Of a stretch of DNA of 30,313 nucleotides, positions 1-10,675 are shown in pieces. A program made the translations under genes and the position numbers. The DNA is taken from contig CAJNOQ010001568.1 in the NCBI GenBank assembly GCA_905250885.1, positions 1 through 30,313 of the forward strand. The letters run 5' to 3'. The stretch's first letter is position 1. The number at the start of each line of letters is the position of its first letter. The notes beneath the pieces are model-generated. The model searched no databases, was not told the origin of the DNA, and saw only the letters and a program-made list of their open reading frames with translations. This DNA comes from Didymodactylos carnosus (taxonomy: Eukaryota > Rotifera > Eurotatoria > Philodinida > Philodinidae).

Positions 1-2
1 TA

Positions 3-410
3 TTTGATCACTATTCAACTAATATCATAATAATAAAATTTCGATAAGATCTATTTCTTTCGCATATGTGCTGATAGCATGAATGCTCGTAAGTACTTTT
101 TGAATAACGTTTGATAGCAACGAGATAGAGAACTGCGATTTTCACCATTGCAAAGAGGAGATGAAGGCGCATCGAACTGTAGATTACTGATTTTTCTAAT
201 ATGATTTCTGAAGTGTTTTTATTCAATTTTCTAACCGTCGGAAAAATGCTTTTTTTATGAAAAAAAGAAAAACAGAAAAGTTGATCGAAAATCGTAGTAG
301 AGGTTCGTCTAGAATACGTATTTTCCCCAAATAATTAAATTTACACCTGAGTCTTTCGCAGTTTGTAGATCTTCGATTATTATTATGATATTAGTTGAAT
401 AGTGATCGAA
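3..410. mobile_element. TA-flanked inverted-repeat element (MITE-like)
   Basis: The first ~35 bases of the window (TTTGATCACTATTCAAC and onward) recur as a reverse complement at about 376-410 (ending GTTGAATAGTGATCGAA), with about one mismatch. A TA dinucleotide lies immediately outside each end (1-2 and 411-412). Terminal inverted repeats flanked by a TA duplication are the hallmark of Tc1/mariner-type non-autonomous elements. The ~340-bp interior has no credible coding sequence. The window starts exactly at the outer TA, so the left end cannot be seen in context and the element could extend further left. Confidence 0.6.
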
Positions 411-422
411 TAGCATAGAAAA

Positions 423-443
423 ATAGAGCGAAAGACGCTCTAT
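423..443. repeat. Perfect 8-bp hairpin next to the element
   Basis: ATAGAGCG, a 5-base AAAGA loop, then CGCTCTAT make a perfect 8-bp stem, 11 bp outside the right end of the TA-flanked element. No T-run follows and the genome is eukaryotic, so a bacterial-type terminator is not implied. Function unknown. Confidence 0.5.
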
Positions 444-532
444 CTGTTCATAAAAAAGAAAAAATTTTCAAGCTTTCTATAAGAAAAAATAGTACCTTCG
501 TCACTACTTTTGGATAGCCCTAAGTATTTATG

Positions 533-790
533 CACATATCCTGATCAGGCTATTTTGTATATCCTGACTGGAATTTAAAAAATAGTGCACGGTAGACTTT
601 TGAATTTAGACTAGAGCAACATGGATTCAATTCAGTTTTCCATCCGCTTTCTTATGCTATAGTCACTTTTCTGCAATAACGTCACAATTTTTGCGATAAT
701 GATTTTTTCCAAAATGTTTTGCAAAAATATCTCGATCAGGATATAAATTTTCACCGATAACCTGTTCGGAATATAGGGTATATCCCGAAC
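533..790. repeat. Cluster of short direct and inverted repeats, non-coding
   Basis: The motif ATATCCTGA occurs twice in direct orientation (near 536 and 560) and once inverted (TCAGGATAT near 737). It is followed by a hairpin with arms GTTCGG at 764-769 and CCGAAC at 785-790. This may be a decayed foldback element. Ends and target duplication could not be defined. The rest of 413-1637 is AT-rich with no supported gene; short open frames there lack homology and splice context. Confidence 0.35.
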
Positions 791-1624
791 GAGATATCTA
801 TCCTCATAAGCATATCGCTCGTGAGACCGGACTGTGTGGTAGAGTTTAGCATTCTATATAGCTTTGTTGCTTGGTTTAGTATCAAAATCGGTTGGTGAAA
901 GACGACAGAAATTTGTCTCTAAAATTAACATATATGTCAGCGGAGTGTCTTTTTGTATCCCAGTACATAGAAATGGAAAAAAAGAAAAATTTTCGAGTAC
1001 AGTTAGTTGTGTCTTAATTAGCTTAATGAGTTTAAACGATAATGAGTTCAAAAAAATATGGTAGAGACACACTATGAAAAATAGTTTAGCTCATTTCTGC
1101 GCGAAATGTGCCTCTAAAACGATTTCGATAATGATCTCTTCGAGTATTAGTGTCTAAAACTAAGAAAACTCATTTTCTTCTTCGTTTAAATAAAATACTC
1201 ATATTTCGTTAGTGATTTCTATATTAGCTATTAAAATGAGAAGAAAAGTACGTATTTTTCTATTAAAAATGAAGCATATTGTGTGTCAACTATAAAATGT
1301 TTTCCATCTTTTATTTTTCAGGGACAATTCTATTCTTCTTTGATAAAAACCACCTTCGACAAACAGAGCAAAACGTTCAATTTTTTTCAAAAAATAAATC
1401 TAAAAAGCTGTTTAAATATTGCGAGAAGAGGAAGAGTAGAGAAAAGAAAAAAAAAGAATAATTCAGGAAACACTTACGGTTCTCATCGAACGATAGATGA
1501 AAAGTGATCTTTTTTCCTTCGATTCTTCCTGCATTTCAAAATAGATTGTGCTAGAAATCTGTGCATTAATTTTATTCAGCAATATAACCGAATTCTAAAA
1601 GCGATTTCAAACGTAACAAAAAGT

Positions 1625-1637
1625 AGATTTTCGACGT
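1625..1637 (+). promoter_or_regulatory. Acceptor-like TAG 11 nt before the TRPV start
   Basis: TAG ends at 1626 and is followed by an 11-nt leader to the ATG at 1638. The preceding tract is A-rich rather than pyrimidine-rich, so this is the weakest of the four such sites in the window. It could be a spliced-leader trans-splice acceptor or the end of a 5' UTR intron. Confidence 0.35.
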
Positions 1638-4600
1638 ATGGGTAATGCAGGTAGTGAAGTCGCATCAGGTGTAAAAGCACAAATACAAAGTGGCGGTCAA
1701 GCACCTGAACTTTATCGATTAGTTGATTTAAAGGTATTTTCAAAAAAAGTGAAGAAATTAAGCGTAGAAAATTACTATGTTTAGCTTTATTATATTTTTT
1801 TATATCTAATCGGAATGTTTGTTAGAGAGAAGAAATAATATGTTTTAAATATTGCTTGTTCTCCTACTAGGGTGGTGGTGAGTTAGTTGATGTTATGCGT
1901 ATTGCAAATCGAACAAAAGACTATACACAAATTGATACGATAATTCGAGAAGACGTATCAAAATTTCTTTACAATGATGGAAAAGGAAAACGTGTAAGTT
2001 GATTTTCACTTTTAGTTTGTCAACACCATTGTCTATATCGACAAACTACAGGTACCGTTAAGTGAACTAATCAGAAGAAGAAATCGTACATATAACAAGT
2101 TGAAATCGATCGTAACAGCGAAGCCGCTGGATGAGGAACAAATGAATGGTAACATACCTAAATCGAAAGTGTCTATGATTATGATTGGAAATATTATTTT
2201 TCTTTTTAGGTGAATTAACAAAACGTGCTTGCTGGGACTTAGATAAACGTGGTGGTGTGGGCGAGACCATTCTTCATGTATGTTTTTTGAATTCAACAAC
2301 TGTTCACTCAGCATTAGCGAAAAGATTGATTCGTCATTTTCCTAATCTTATAAATGATATCTATGTTGATGATGAGTACTACGGTAAGAAATAGACGCTG
2401 ATTATGAGTTTAAATGCGAGCATATGTTTTTTATTATGAGTTTTTTAGGCGAAAACGTTCTTCATATAGCTATTGTCAATGAAGAACCGGCGACTGTCAA
2501 ATTTTTACTCGACAATGGCGTTGATTTTACTCAACGATGTTGTGGTGTATTTTTTTGTCCTGAAGATCAATTGAATAGTCGGGTAGATAATTTTACTAAA
2601 GAATGTCCAGATGTTAGTATAGCGACAAATTATCAAGGGTATATGAGAATTGAACAACAGTATTCATAATTTTTCGTAAGACAAATCTGTGTTTAGATAC
2701 TGTTATTTTGGTGAATATCCATTATCATTTGCAGCCGTTTTACAACAAGAAGAATCTGTCCGTTTATTAGTGGCAAAAGGTGCTGATCCCAATTGTCAAG
2801 ATTCAAATGGAAACACAGCATTACACATGTGTGTTATTCACAATAAACTGGTATGTAGAAGTGTGGATTTACCAAAAGTGAGCGTATTTACCAGCTTTTT
2901 TCGTATTTTTATATTTTAGGCCATGTTTGATTTACTTTTTGAACTTGGTGCATCATTTGGTATAAAAAATCGTCAGGGTTTAACACCTCTAACCTTAGCA
3001 GCTGTTTTAGCACGTAAAGATGTACGCTCCAGTATGCTATGATTTCTTAAAATAATATGTTCTTTTTCTCTTTCAAGCTATTTGATCATATTTTACAGAC
3101 GACACGTGATATTTACTGGCAGTATGGCAATATCACTTGTGCCGGTTACCCATTAGAAGATATTGATACAATTGGAAAAGACGGATCAATGAACGATACG
3201 AGTGCACTAAATATTATCGTCAGAGGAGTAAGTAATGGATTCTTCGTAAGAAATTACATTTTAGGTGCTCTATTGTTTCCTCTCTATTGCTTCGAGCTAA
3301 TCTTTTTCTAAAAAGGTTTATAAATCAGATATCTACATCTGATGTTTTACTACGATATCTAGACAAAACTTACTGAACACCTCTAAAACGATTGATCTTT
3401 TCCATTGAATTTAAATATTTTCTATCGAATAAGCATAAAAGTATCAAGATGATCTAGGATAAATCTACTGATGCTGTCAAGTGTGCTGTCTACTCATGAA
3501 TAGCAAATTTCTTTTGAACCTAGTTGTTACAACAAAACTAGCGAAAGTTTCGTCTTCTCATGAAAGATATTGAAAGAAAAATGGTTACTTAATTTTTTAT
3601 GTTGTAAGATAACAACTATTTTCTCCATTTAAAATTTTAAAAATATTCGAACCCAAAAGATATACGTTTGGAAGAGATATAAGAGTTTTACGCAATGAAG
3701 TAAAACTGCAATGAAAAAGCGATTATTTTTTGCAAAAAGAATAATAAGAGATTAAGTGTAAGTTATTGGCCATGTAAAATATTATTTCGAAAGTATTTTT
3801 TTGTATGTAAGATTCGTGCAGAGTTAGTGCATATTATATTCATCCAAATTGTTCATTTCAGGAAACAGCTGGTCATCTCGATATGATGGATGGTCTCATT
3901 GTTCAACTGCTTGTGGAAAAATGGATGACATTCATTAAATTCAAGTAAGACATGTTGATTGAAGAGTAAATATTGATAAAATGTGATAGTGGACTTATCA
4001 ACAACTCATATTATTCATGATGTATTCACTATTTATTATCTAGATTTTTTCAACGTATGGCTATATTTTCATTATATTTTGCCATTTGTGCAATTGCAAT
4101 GCTTATTCGTGGTATTTATCAAGTTCCATCTAATTGTATCAAGCATGAATTAATTGATAAGCAAGACACTGATGTTAAAGCACTAATAATACAAAATCTA
4201 TCATGTCGATGCCATTATGTCAGTTTTCTATTTAAAGAAAAAAGCAGTTCGAGGATTAGCATTGAAACTATGAACTCTAATACTAGACTGGATGTCGAAC
4301 AGATAAGCGTCTTCAACAATTCTACCGATCCTGATGATAATAATATTGATGAAAATAAAAATAATCCACTGGTTTACGTACGTATATTTTCATTCGTTTT
4401 TAGTTAAAAGTATTTTATGTAAAAAGATCGCATGCAATGTCTAATGTAGAAATTTAATGCCAATGGCCTAAACAAAGTCTAAAGATCGATACTTCCATTA
4501 AAGTTTGTTTCTTATTTTACTGTATAGGCGCTAACATTATTTGATTCATTATCGATTGCTGGTGCAGTTGCTTATATTCTATTTACTGTTCGTGAACTGA

Positions 4601-5963
4601 GTTATCAATATTTTAAGTTAGCTTCATTTGTTTACGTGAACGATCCCACTCGTGTTCTATTTTTATTTTCATGTTTATTAACTATCGCCCTTATTCCAGC
4701 AAGATTAACATGTTCATATGATGTCGATGATATTCTATGTGTGTTTGCTATGTTAGCACGAGCTCCATACTTTTTCTTCTTTTGCAGGTATGTTGTATAG
4801 GAAAAGTGGTTTTTGTAGTTTAGATTAACGTTACTTCTAGAGGATTTCGATCCACTGGTCCATTTGTGGTGATGATCTATACCATGATTCGTGGTGATTT
4901 ATTACGTTTTTTTCTTATATTTGTGGTTTTTATGACTGGTTTTTCTCAAGGTATGTTAAAACAAGGTAAGTTATGTAATCATTTTTCTAATTATTTTTTC
5001 TGTTTTTAGCTCTACATATCTTATTTGTTCGTATCGAATGTGATAATGATTTTGAAACAAATATTGGAACTTTTTTTCGAATGTTTTGTGTTACATTACA
5101 ACAAGTATCGGATGCTTATAAAAATTTTGCCAAACATCCGAATGTAGGAATTCAAGTGATTGCAAAAGTACGTTGACGTTTCAAGCAATTATGTCAATTG
5201 AAGATTGTATGTTTTTGTCTAGATCATATTTGTTACCTATATCATAACAGCAGCTGTTTTACTCGTGAACATGTTGATTGCCATGATGGGTAACACATAT
5301 GCCATGGTTAACGAAAGAAAGAAAGAATGGCTCAGACAAGTGAGTTTTTCTTACTTGTACTATTAAATATCAACAGTTCTTTTTTCGATTATTAGTGGGC
5401 CAAAATAATGCTTATTGTTGAGCAAGGTGTATCACGCGAAGAGCGCCTTTTACAACAATCAAAGTATGCGAAGAAAATGGCTAATGGTGGAAATGTGCTC
5501 GTGATACGCTTGGAACAAACAGTAGGTTACACGTTCACTATGGGAACGACGTTTATCATTTCTAGCTGAAATAAGGTGGCTTATAAAAAAAAATTTGCGA
5601 TAGAGTTCTTTTCTCTCCGATCAGATCTTTCATGGAAGGTCGACAACAGGCGAAGAGCATACTGCATAAACTCGTTTGGTTTAGTAGATTCTCTTTTGAG
5701 TATCGATTCAAATTATCATCTAAGTCCGATACGATGCTTTTTCTTTTCAGCCTGACGAGCGTGAATCAGTCAAAAGTATGCATACAGCCTATTTTGATCA
5801 AATTAAAAAACAATTGGAACCAGAAAAGGTCTCAATTCAGTCAAAAACAAAGTATCAGACAGGAATTTTTAAAGATCAACAACGGCCGCCATTATTCAAT
5901 AAAAATAAAATTGACCAATTTCGACAAAAACCTTTTGGATTACGTTCATTTGACGAAATTTGA
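1638..5963 (+). CDS. TRPV-family cation channel (Nanchung/OCR/OSM-9-like), 16 exons
   Basis: A predicted 828-residue transient receptor potential channel of the vanilloid class, a plasma-membrane or ciliary cation channel used in mechano- and chemosensation in invertebrates. Exons read by hand: 1638-1733, 1871-1993, 2052-2148, 2210-2383, 2449-2638, 2697-2850, 2920-3021, 3078-3227, 3862-3944, 4044-4377, 4528-4787, 4841-4950, 5010-5167, 5223-5339, 5396-5521 and 5751-5963. All joins are GT...AG and in frame. Ankyrin repeats fill about residues 105-330 ([38 protein letters not shown]). The linker holds [18 protein letters not shown]1 starts near 395, S4-S5 has [14 protein letters not shown], and S6 has [10 protein letters not shown] (693-702). 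A TRP-box-like helix with WLRQWAKIML follows. The S1-S2 loop is long (~85 residues), Asn-rich, and carries NLS and NNST glycosylation sites. The pore reads TLQQVSD (653-659) instead of a glycine-containing filter. Length matches Nanchung. Class is certain; the orthologue within invertebrate TRPV is not. Confidence 0.93.
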
Positions 5964-6055
5964 TTTTCTATTGTGTTTTAATGATGCTAATCATTTTAAG
6001 TGATTTATTTTTGGATGCCTATAGTATTTTTTTAGATGGTTTTCATTTGTCAAAT

Positions 6056-6061
6056 AATAAA
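6056..6061 (+). promoter_or_regulatory. Polyadenylation signal AATAAA of the TRPV gene
   Basis: A canonical AATAAA lies about 93 nt after the TRPV stop codon. Its position suits cleavage near 6075-6090. It supports ending the gene at 5963. Confidence 0.5.
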
Positions 6062-6179
6062 GATGAAAATTTATCTTATTTCTTTTTCTTGATAGAACAA
6101 TGAACCAGAAAGGTGAGTGATGTAGTGGCGATTCTGTTGAGTTCATGTCAGAGACCGAAATGGATCAAGTCGAGTCCGA

Positions 6180-6235
6180 TCGTATCGGGTCGGGTTCGGG
6201 TCAACGTAAAAAATACTGATTCGGGTCGGGTCGAA
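6180..6235. repeat. TCGGG-rich degenerate motif cluster in intergenic DNA
   Basis: TCGGGTCGGGTTCGGGTC and, about 30 bp later, TTCGGGTCGGGTCG stand out against the AT-rich background. The same kind of GC-rich short motif occurs inside the hAT-like elements at 12.6 and 22.9 kb, so this may be a decayed element fragment; no convincing ends or target duplication were found. The remaining intergenic DNA from 5964 to 8162 has no gene that I can support. Confidence 0.4.
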
Positions 6236-8151
6236 TGGAAAAATTTTTCGGATTTAATTCGGACCTTGCCAACAGAAAACAAATCAGGAGAGGGTTCTTT
6301 GATTACGGTTCACTCATCTGTTTTCAAACATGTGTCTTTTTTTATTGAAAAAAGAAGCACAATGTCTTTTTCCTTCCTGCTATGACGCTGTGTAATGTAC
6401 AGTCTCGTACTGTTGAAGCAAGGAAAGAAAAAAGAGAAACATAAGTAAATTCAAAAAAACATTTTTATTAAAAACCAAGGTGATATTTAGCATCAGCGCA
6501 GCAAACTGTGTCGAATAGTATGTAATTCAAAATTATTTCTAGAAAAATTAAATTAAAATTCCTATGGCTTCTACAAAAAAAAGTTTTCTGTAGTTTTCTC
6601 TTTATATAGTTCATCATTCTGTCGAAAAATATGGTCTGCAATGACCTTAAACTAGGGAAAGGAGTAACGGTTACTTAGTATCGTTAACGGTTAGTCCAGA
6701 GAATTTTTAATGATCATCTCCCTCTGTCTCATATTTTTGAGTAGCCACTAATTTCGTTCTACAGAGGGCACACTTCCGTTTTGTTACGATTTTTTTAACA
6801 GTACGATGATGAATTATTTTACTCAACTATTGATTCACATTCATGCACTCAATACCAATTCCATTTTTTGCTTTCATTACTCTACCTATTGAAGTAACTC
6901 TTCTCTAAAAGAACAATCGGCGCACATAGCTTTTCTTTTCACTCTTATTCTGACATACACATGAGGTTTTCGTTAATTAAATATTATTTTAAAAGGATCT
7001 TAAAAACCGTTAGGATTTTAGAACTCTTCGAAACTTAACGAGATATATTATTGATCACAGACAAAACATAAATAAACGAAAAGTCTGCATGTATACAGCA
7101 TTTCTTTGGACTTGGTTAGGATTTCCGATTAGGGTGAAGAATCGGGAAACTTCCTCACCATAAATTCAGACGCTCTCCACCAGATTTTTTTTTGAATTTT
7201 TGACCTAGCAAAAATATAGCAAGACAAGTGTAGAAACGAGAAAATGCATTCATATCGTAATGTGTTTCGTTGAAAAAATTAATTTTGATATGGAGTAACA
7301 AATGTTTCACTTGCTTATAAAAATTGTTGTTCATCGACTTTTTAAAATGTCTGTCTGCCAGAAAAATTTCCCCATCCTAGTTAAAAACAACCGGAAATCT
7401 TGAACTTGATTCTAAAATCAAGAGCTGGAAGTGGAAAAAAATAGAGTCTGGAGAATCTAAACAAAGAGCTTTACAATGTTTTCAAATCGACTATTAAAAA
7501 AAGTTAATTTATAGAAACTTCATTTCTCAGTTTTGGAACCCCATTGTATAACTTGATCAAGATACCATATTGTTAGAAAAACCAAGACGGAGGAGTCGAG
7601 AATTTTTCTGATCGAATAAATGAAATTAGTATATCAGAAAACTTACAGAAAATAAATTCCAAAGCTTTTTGAAACTTTTTCATTGACTAAGTTTTACAGA
7701 AAACCTAGATCTTTGGAAAATCAGAAAGAAAGCATCTGGAAACGATCAGAAAGATCATATCAGAAATTTAGAACAAGTGTTTTTTCGAAACTTCCCAAAT
7801 GTTTTTTTAAGAAAGTATAGCACATGTCAGTATCATAAGGTAAAGTCTACTGTGACACTATCGAAAACCGAACAGAAATTCTGTAAAACTATCAGAACGA
7901 AGCGGTAGATTTATTCACAAGTTTTACAAAGTTGCTAATTTTTTTCAATTTTAACCGATCAAAACTAAGTTTTAGGGATTTTCAGAGTCAAAGTGTTGTT
8001 AATTCCATCTATGATGACTCTCAGTTAAAGAGAATTTCGGTTTATAGTCAAGTTTAAAAAGTGATTTTTTTTCTGCTATTATCATTTTTTTCTTTTGTTT
8101 TCTCTGCTTGAACTGATTACTTTAGCTTTCTTTTCATTCTGTTTATGTTTT

Positions 8152-8162
8152 AGATCAACACA
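8152..8162 (+). promoter_or_regulatory. Acceptor-like AG 9 nt before the diphosphate synthase start
   Basis: A T-rich tract (around 8091-8151) ends in TTTTAG at 8153, followed by a 9-nt leader ATCAACACA and the ATG. This is a well-formed 3' splice site with no coding exon before it. Either a spliced leader is added here or a 5' UTR exon lies upstream. Confidence 0.5.
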
Positions 8163-9290
8163 ATGTCATCTATCTCAACCGAGCTTCCATTGAATGGTAC
8201 AAGCCTAGAAATATTAAATTATTACTATGATACTGTTGTATCAGATTTAATGTCCATCTATGGTCCTGAATCCAGTTTAAATCCATATGTACAAATGACT
8301 TTATCTCGTTTTAAAACTGTTATTAATTACAATGTACCTGATGGAAAAAAAATACGTGGTACACTTGTTATTGATACTGTTCGAGTATTATCGTCATCTT
8401 TGAATGAAGATTTATATAAAAAAGCATCAATAGTAGCCTGGTGTATTGAATTGATGCAAAGTGCATTCTTAGTTACTGATGATTTCATGGATCATTCGTT
8501 AACACGTCGTGGTAAACAATGTTGGTATCTTAAAACGAGAGAAAAAGAGCATTCAATCAATGATTCATTCTATTTATATTCATGTACATTTATATTGTTA
8601 CTCAAATATTGTCCCGAATCATTACAGATTTATAAATTATTCAATGAGACTTTTCAGCGAACAGTCATTGGTACGCAACTAAGATTTTATTCTCTAAAAG
8701 CACCTTCATCTTTTTTTTCATAATATCATTTAGGTCAAAGTTTAGATGTTGAAAGTGAAAGTTATTTTCCTACAATCGATCTTTATACTGAAGATTATTA
8801 TTTTACTGTTATACAATGGAAAACGGCTTATTATACAATCTATTTGCCTGTTCTATGTGGAATATTATTAACTCCAGCCGAGCATCATATATCAACGAAT
8901 GTGGAATTAGAAAAAGTTTTATTGGACATTGGCTGTTATTTTCAAGTACAAGATGATTTTCTCGATTGTTATGGTGATATTAACATAACAGGAAAAATTG
9001 GTACGGATATTCAAGAGAAAAAGTGTTCATGGTTAATTGTACAAGCAATGAAAAAATGTAACAATAATGATAGACAAGTATTAATAGACAACTATGGACA
9101 AGATAATTTGGATAACGTGAATAAAGTCAAAGATATTTATAAAAAATTAGATTTATCAAATGAATATAAACAGTATGCACAAAAAACATATGCGGATATT
9201 ATGGAACGAATTGATAAAAATTTTCAACAAAGTAAAATTTTAATTGTTTTAAAAAAGATCCTTAACTCAATTCATGAACGATCAAAGTAA
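8163..9290 (+). CDS. Farnesyl/geranylgeranyl diphosphate synthase, two exons
   Basis: A trans-isoprenyl diphosphate synthase that condenses isopentenyl diphosphate with allylic diphosphates in the mevalonate-derived isoprenoid pathway, usually in cytosol or peroxisome. Exons 8163-8670 and 8734-9290 join across a 63-bp GT...AG intron (G|GT codon) to give 354 residues, close to the 353 of the human FDPS catalytic form. Visible motifs: GKKIRG (61-66), the first aspartate-rich motif DDFMD (106-110) followed by LTRRG, GQSLD (170-174), KTAYY (from 199), and the second aspartate-rich motif DDFLD (243-247) followed by TGKIGTDIQ and KCSW. All metal-binding aspartates are present, so it should be active. 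Oddity: the two residues at -5 and -4 before DDFMD are A101 and F102, where farnesyl synthases of animals have two phenylalanines; this could lengthen the product. There is no obvious mitochondrial presequence. The start is chosen because the length fits the family and an AG acceptor lies just upstream. Confidence 0.93.
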
Positions 9291-9574
9291 CTGTGATACT
9301 TTTTTTATTTAGTCATGAGATTTTTTTTATCAGTTTTTAAATGAAAACAATAGAAATATTTCCTTGCTAATATTTCCTTGCTAAAAGAAGCTTTTTTAAA
9401 GACCTTTATATAATTAAATAATAAGCATTGTACTGTAATACGAGATAACGTCGGATTTTTTACTTACTTTGACTTTTCAATAATTCGCAGTAAGAAATAT
9501 ATATTGTCCGTCAATGAAGAACAAACAAAAACGATGAAAAATTTGTCATCTGTAAGATAAAAACGTATTATTCG

Positions 9575-9660
9575 TAGTATTCTAAACTAAAACTATCGAA
9601 AAATATTATCAATTTTTGTACGATTCGAACACATGAACTTAGCTTTGCAATAAACTGCAA
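9575..9660 (-). repeat. Dispersed repeat copy, inverted match at 26.1 kb
   Basis: TCTAAACTAAAACTATCGAA and the following ~65 bp, which include GATTCGAACACATGAA and AGCTTTGCA, match the reverse complement of 26121-26217 with scattered changes. The minus strand carries GTTCGAATC, a sequence like the internal B box of a tRNA promoter, so a tRNA-derived SINE is one possibility. The match runs at least over the stated interval and fades outside. Confidence 0.55.
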
Positions 9661-9855
9661 TCATGATTATTTTTTGCATGATTAAAAATGTACAGAAACA
9701 CGATTAAATTTCTGTAACCTATTTAATTAGGTTAGATAGCGGATTGCAAATAGAGCTCTAGTTGGTCTCAAATACATTCATTAGATTTCCATTACCGTTA
9801 ATTTAATCGCAAACTATAAGTTCAATCATGCAAAAAGTCTTGTGTGTTTCTGTCA

Positions 9856-9876
9856 ATAGTGATTTTATCACTATTA
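9856..9876. repeat. Perfect 9-bp hairpin
   Basis: AATAGTGAT, loop TTT, ATCACTATT form a perfect stem in the intergenic DNA after the diphosphate synthase gene. No associated gene or element was recognised. Apart from the repeats listed separately, 9291-11924 holds no gene I can support. Confidence 0.45.
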
Positions 9877-10455
9877 GATTTACTCTATTTTTAATGGTAC
9901 AAAAATGTTTGCATGCAAAAACGTCAAATAGAAATATAGTGTATGATATAGGTAGATGAGAACGAGAAAAATAGAAGTAGAGACAGTCGAGATTTGATGA
10001 AAAATCGAATTTACATCTTTTGTTATTGCTTATTTATTGACGAACTTAAGTGCTCGAGTAATGGATCGTTAAGCGCTCGTTAGCTGTGTTTTATTTATCA
10101 AATGATGAATACCCACTCAATATTCAATGCAGATGAGCATGAATTTGAAATCATTGAAAAGAAAAACATTACAACTTTCTGAGTATCGATGAATGTCAGT
10201 ATTATCTTTTACTAGCATCTGAAGAATTTGCCAGCTTTTTGTCGACCAAAAAAGTACACTCTATCTGTGATTTTAATACTAGCACTTATTTGTAGAGGAG
10301 ACAATTTTTGCGCCTCACACACTTCTATCGCTAATGTAGAAATTTTTTTTATAAAATAGAGTGTAACAACTTTTTTTTCGTACATTTAGAGGGTTTTCAC
10401 TGCACAAGTTTGACTGCGATAGAAGGAATAAGTTTCACCTTTTTATGTACTCGAC

Positions 10456-10508
10456 CTAATTGATTATTCGATAATGCTTCTATATTAGATCTTTATCACA
10501 CATACCTT
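10456..10508 (+). repeat. Diverged partial copy of the 10.7 kb repeat
   Basis: CTAATTGATTATTC through TTCTATATTAGATCTT and CACATACCTT resembles 10877-10928 (CTAATTGATTCTTC ... TTCTATATTAGATCTT ... CAGATACTTT) in direct orientation. It is a shorter, more diverged relative of the repeat family that is also present at 21.0-21.5 kb. Confidence 0.5.
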
Positions 10509-10675
10509 GATGCTCAGAGGCTTTTCATCTTTCGTCCCATCGGTACATCCACTCCGCGAACTCTAATAACAAGTAATTGAAGGTTTCTGAGAGATCGAAG
10601 ATAACGTTCCGAGCTCTTCTCAACCTTATTTCGAGGTTTGGAACTCTCATTTTCTGAGAAGCTCGGCGATGCCTT

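Noticed and set aside
2033..2314. Minus-strand open frames over the TRPV exons
   Set aside because: They are antisense shadows of exons 3 and 4, which encode conserved TRPV sequence on the plus strand.
1638..5963. TRPV locus as a pseudogene because of frequent stop codons
   Set aside because: Every stop falls in a GT...AG intron, and all 16 exons join in frame to a full-length protein of normal family size.
6158..6760. A hAT-like element starting at CAGAGACCG after GTTCATGT
   Set aside because: No matching right terminus was found; the best CTCTG candidate near 6724-6728 has flanks that agree at only 5 of 8 positions and inner ends that do not match.
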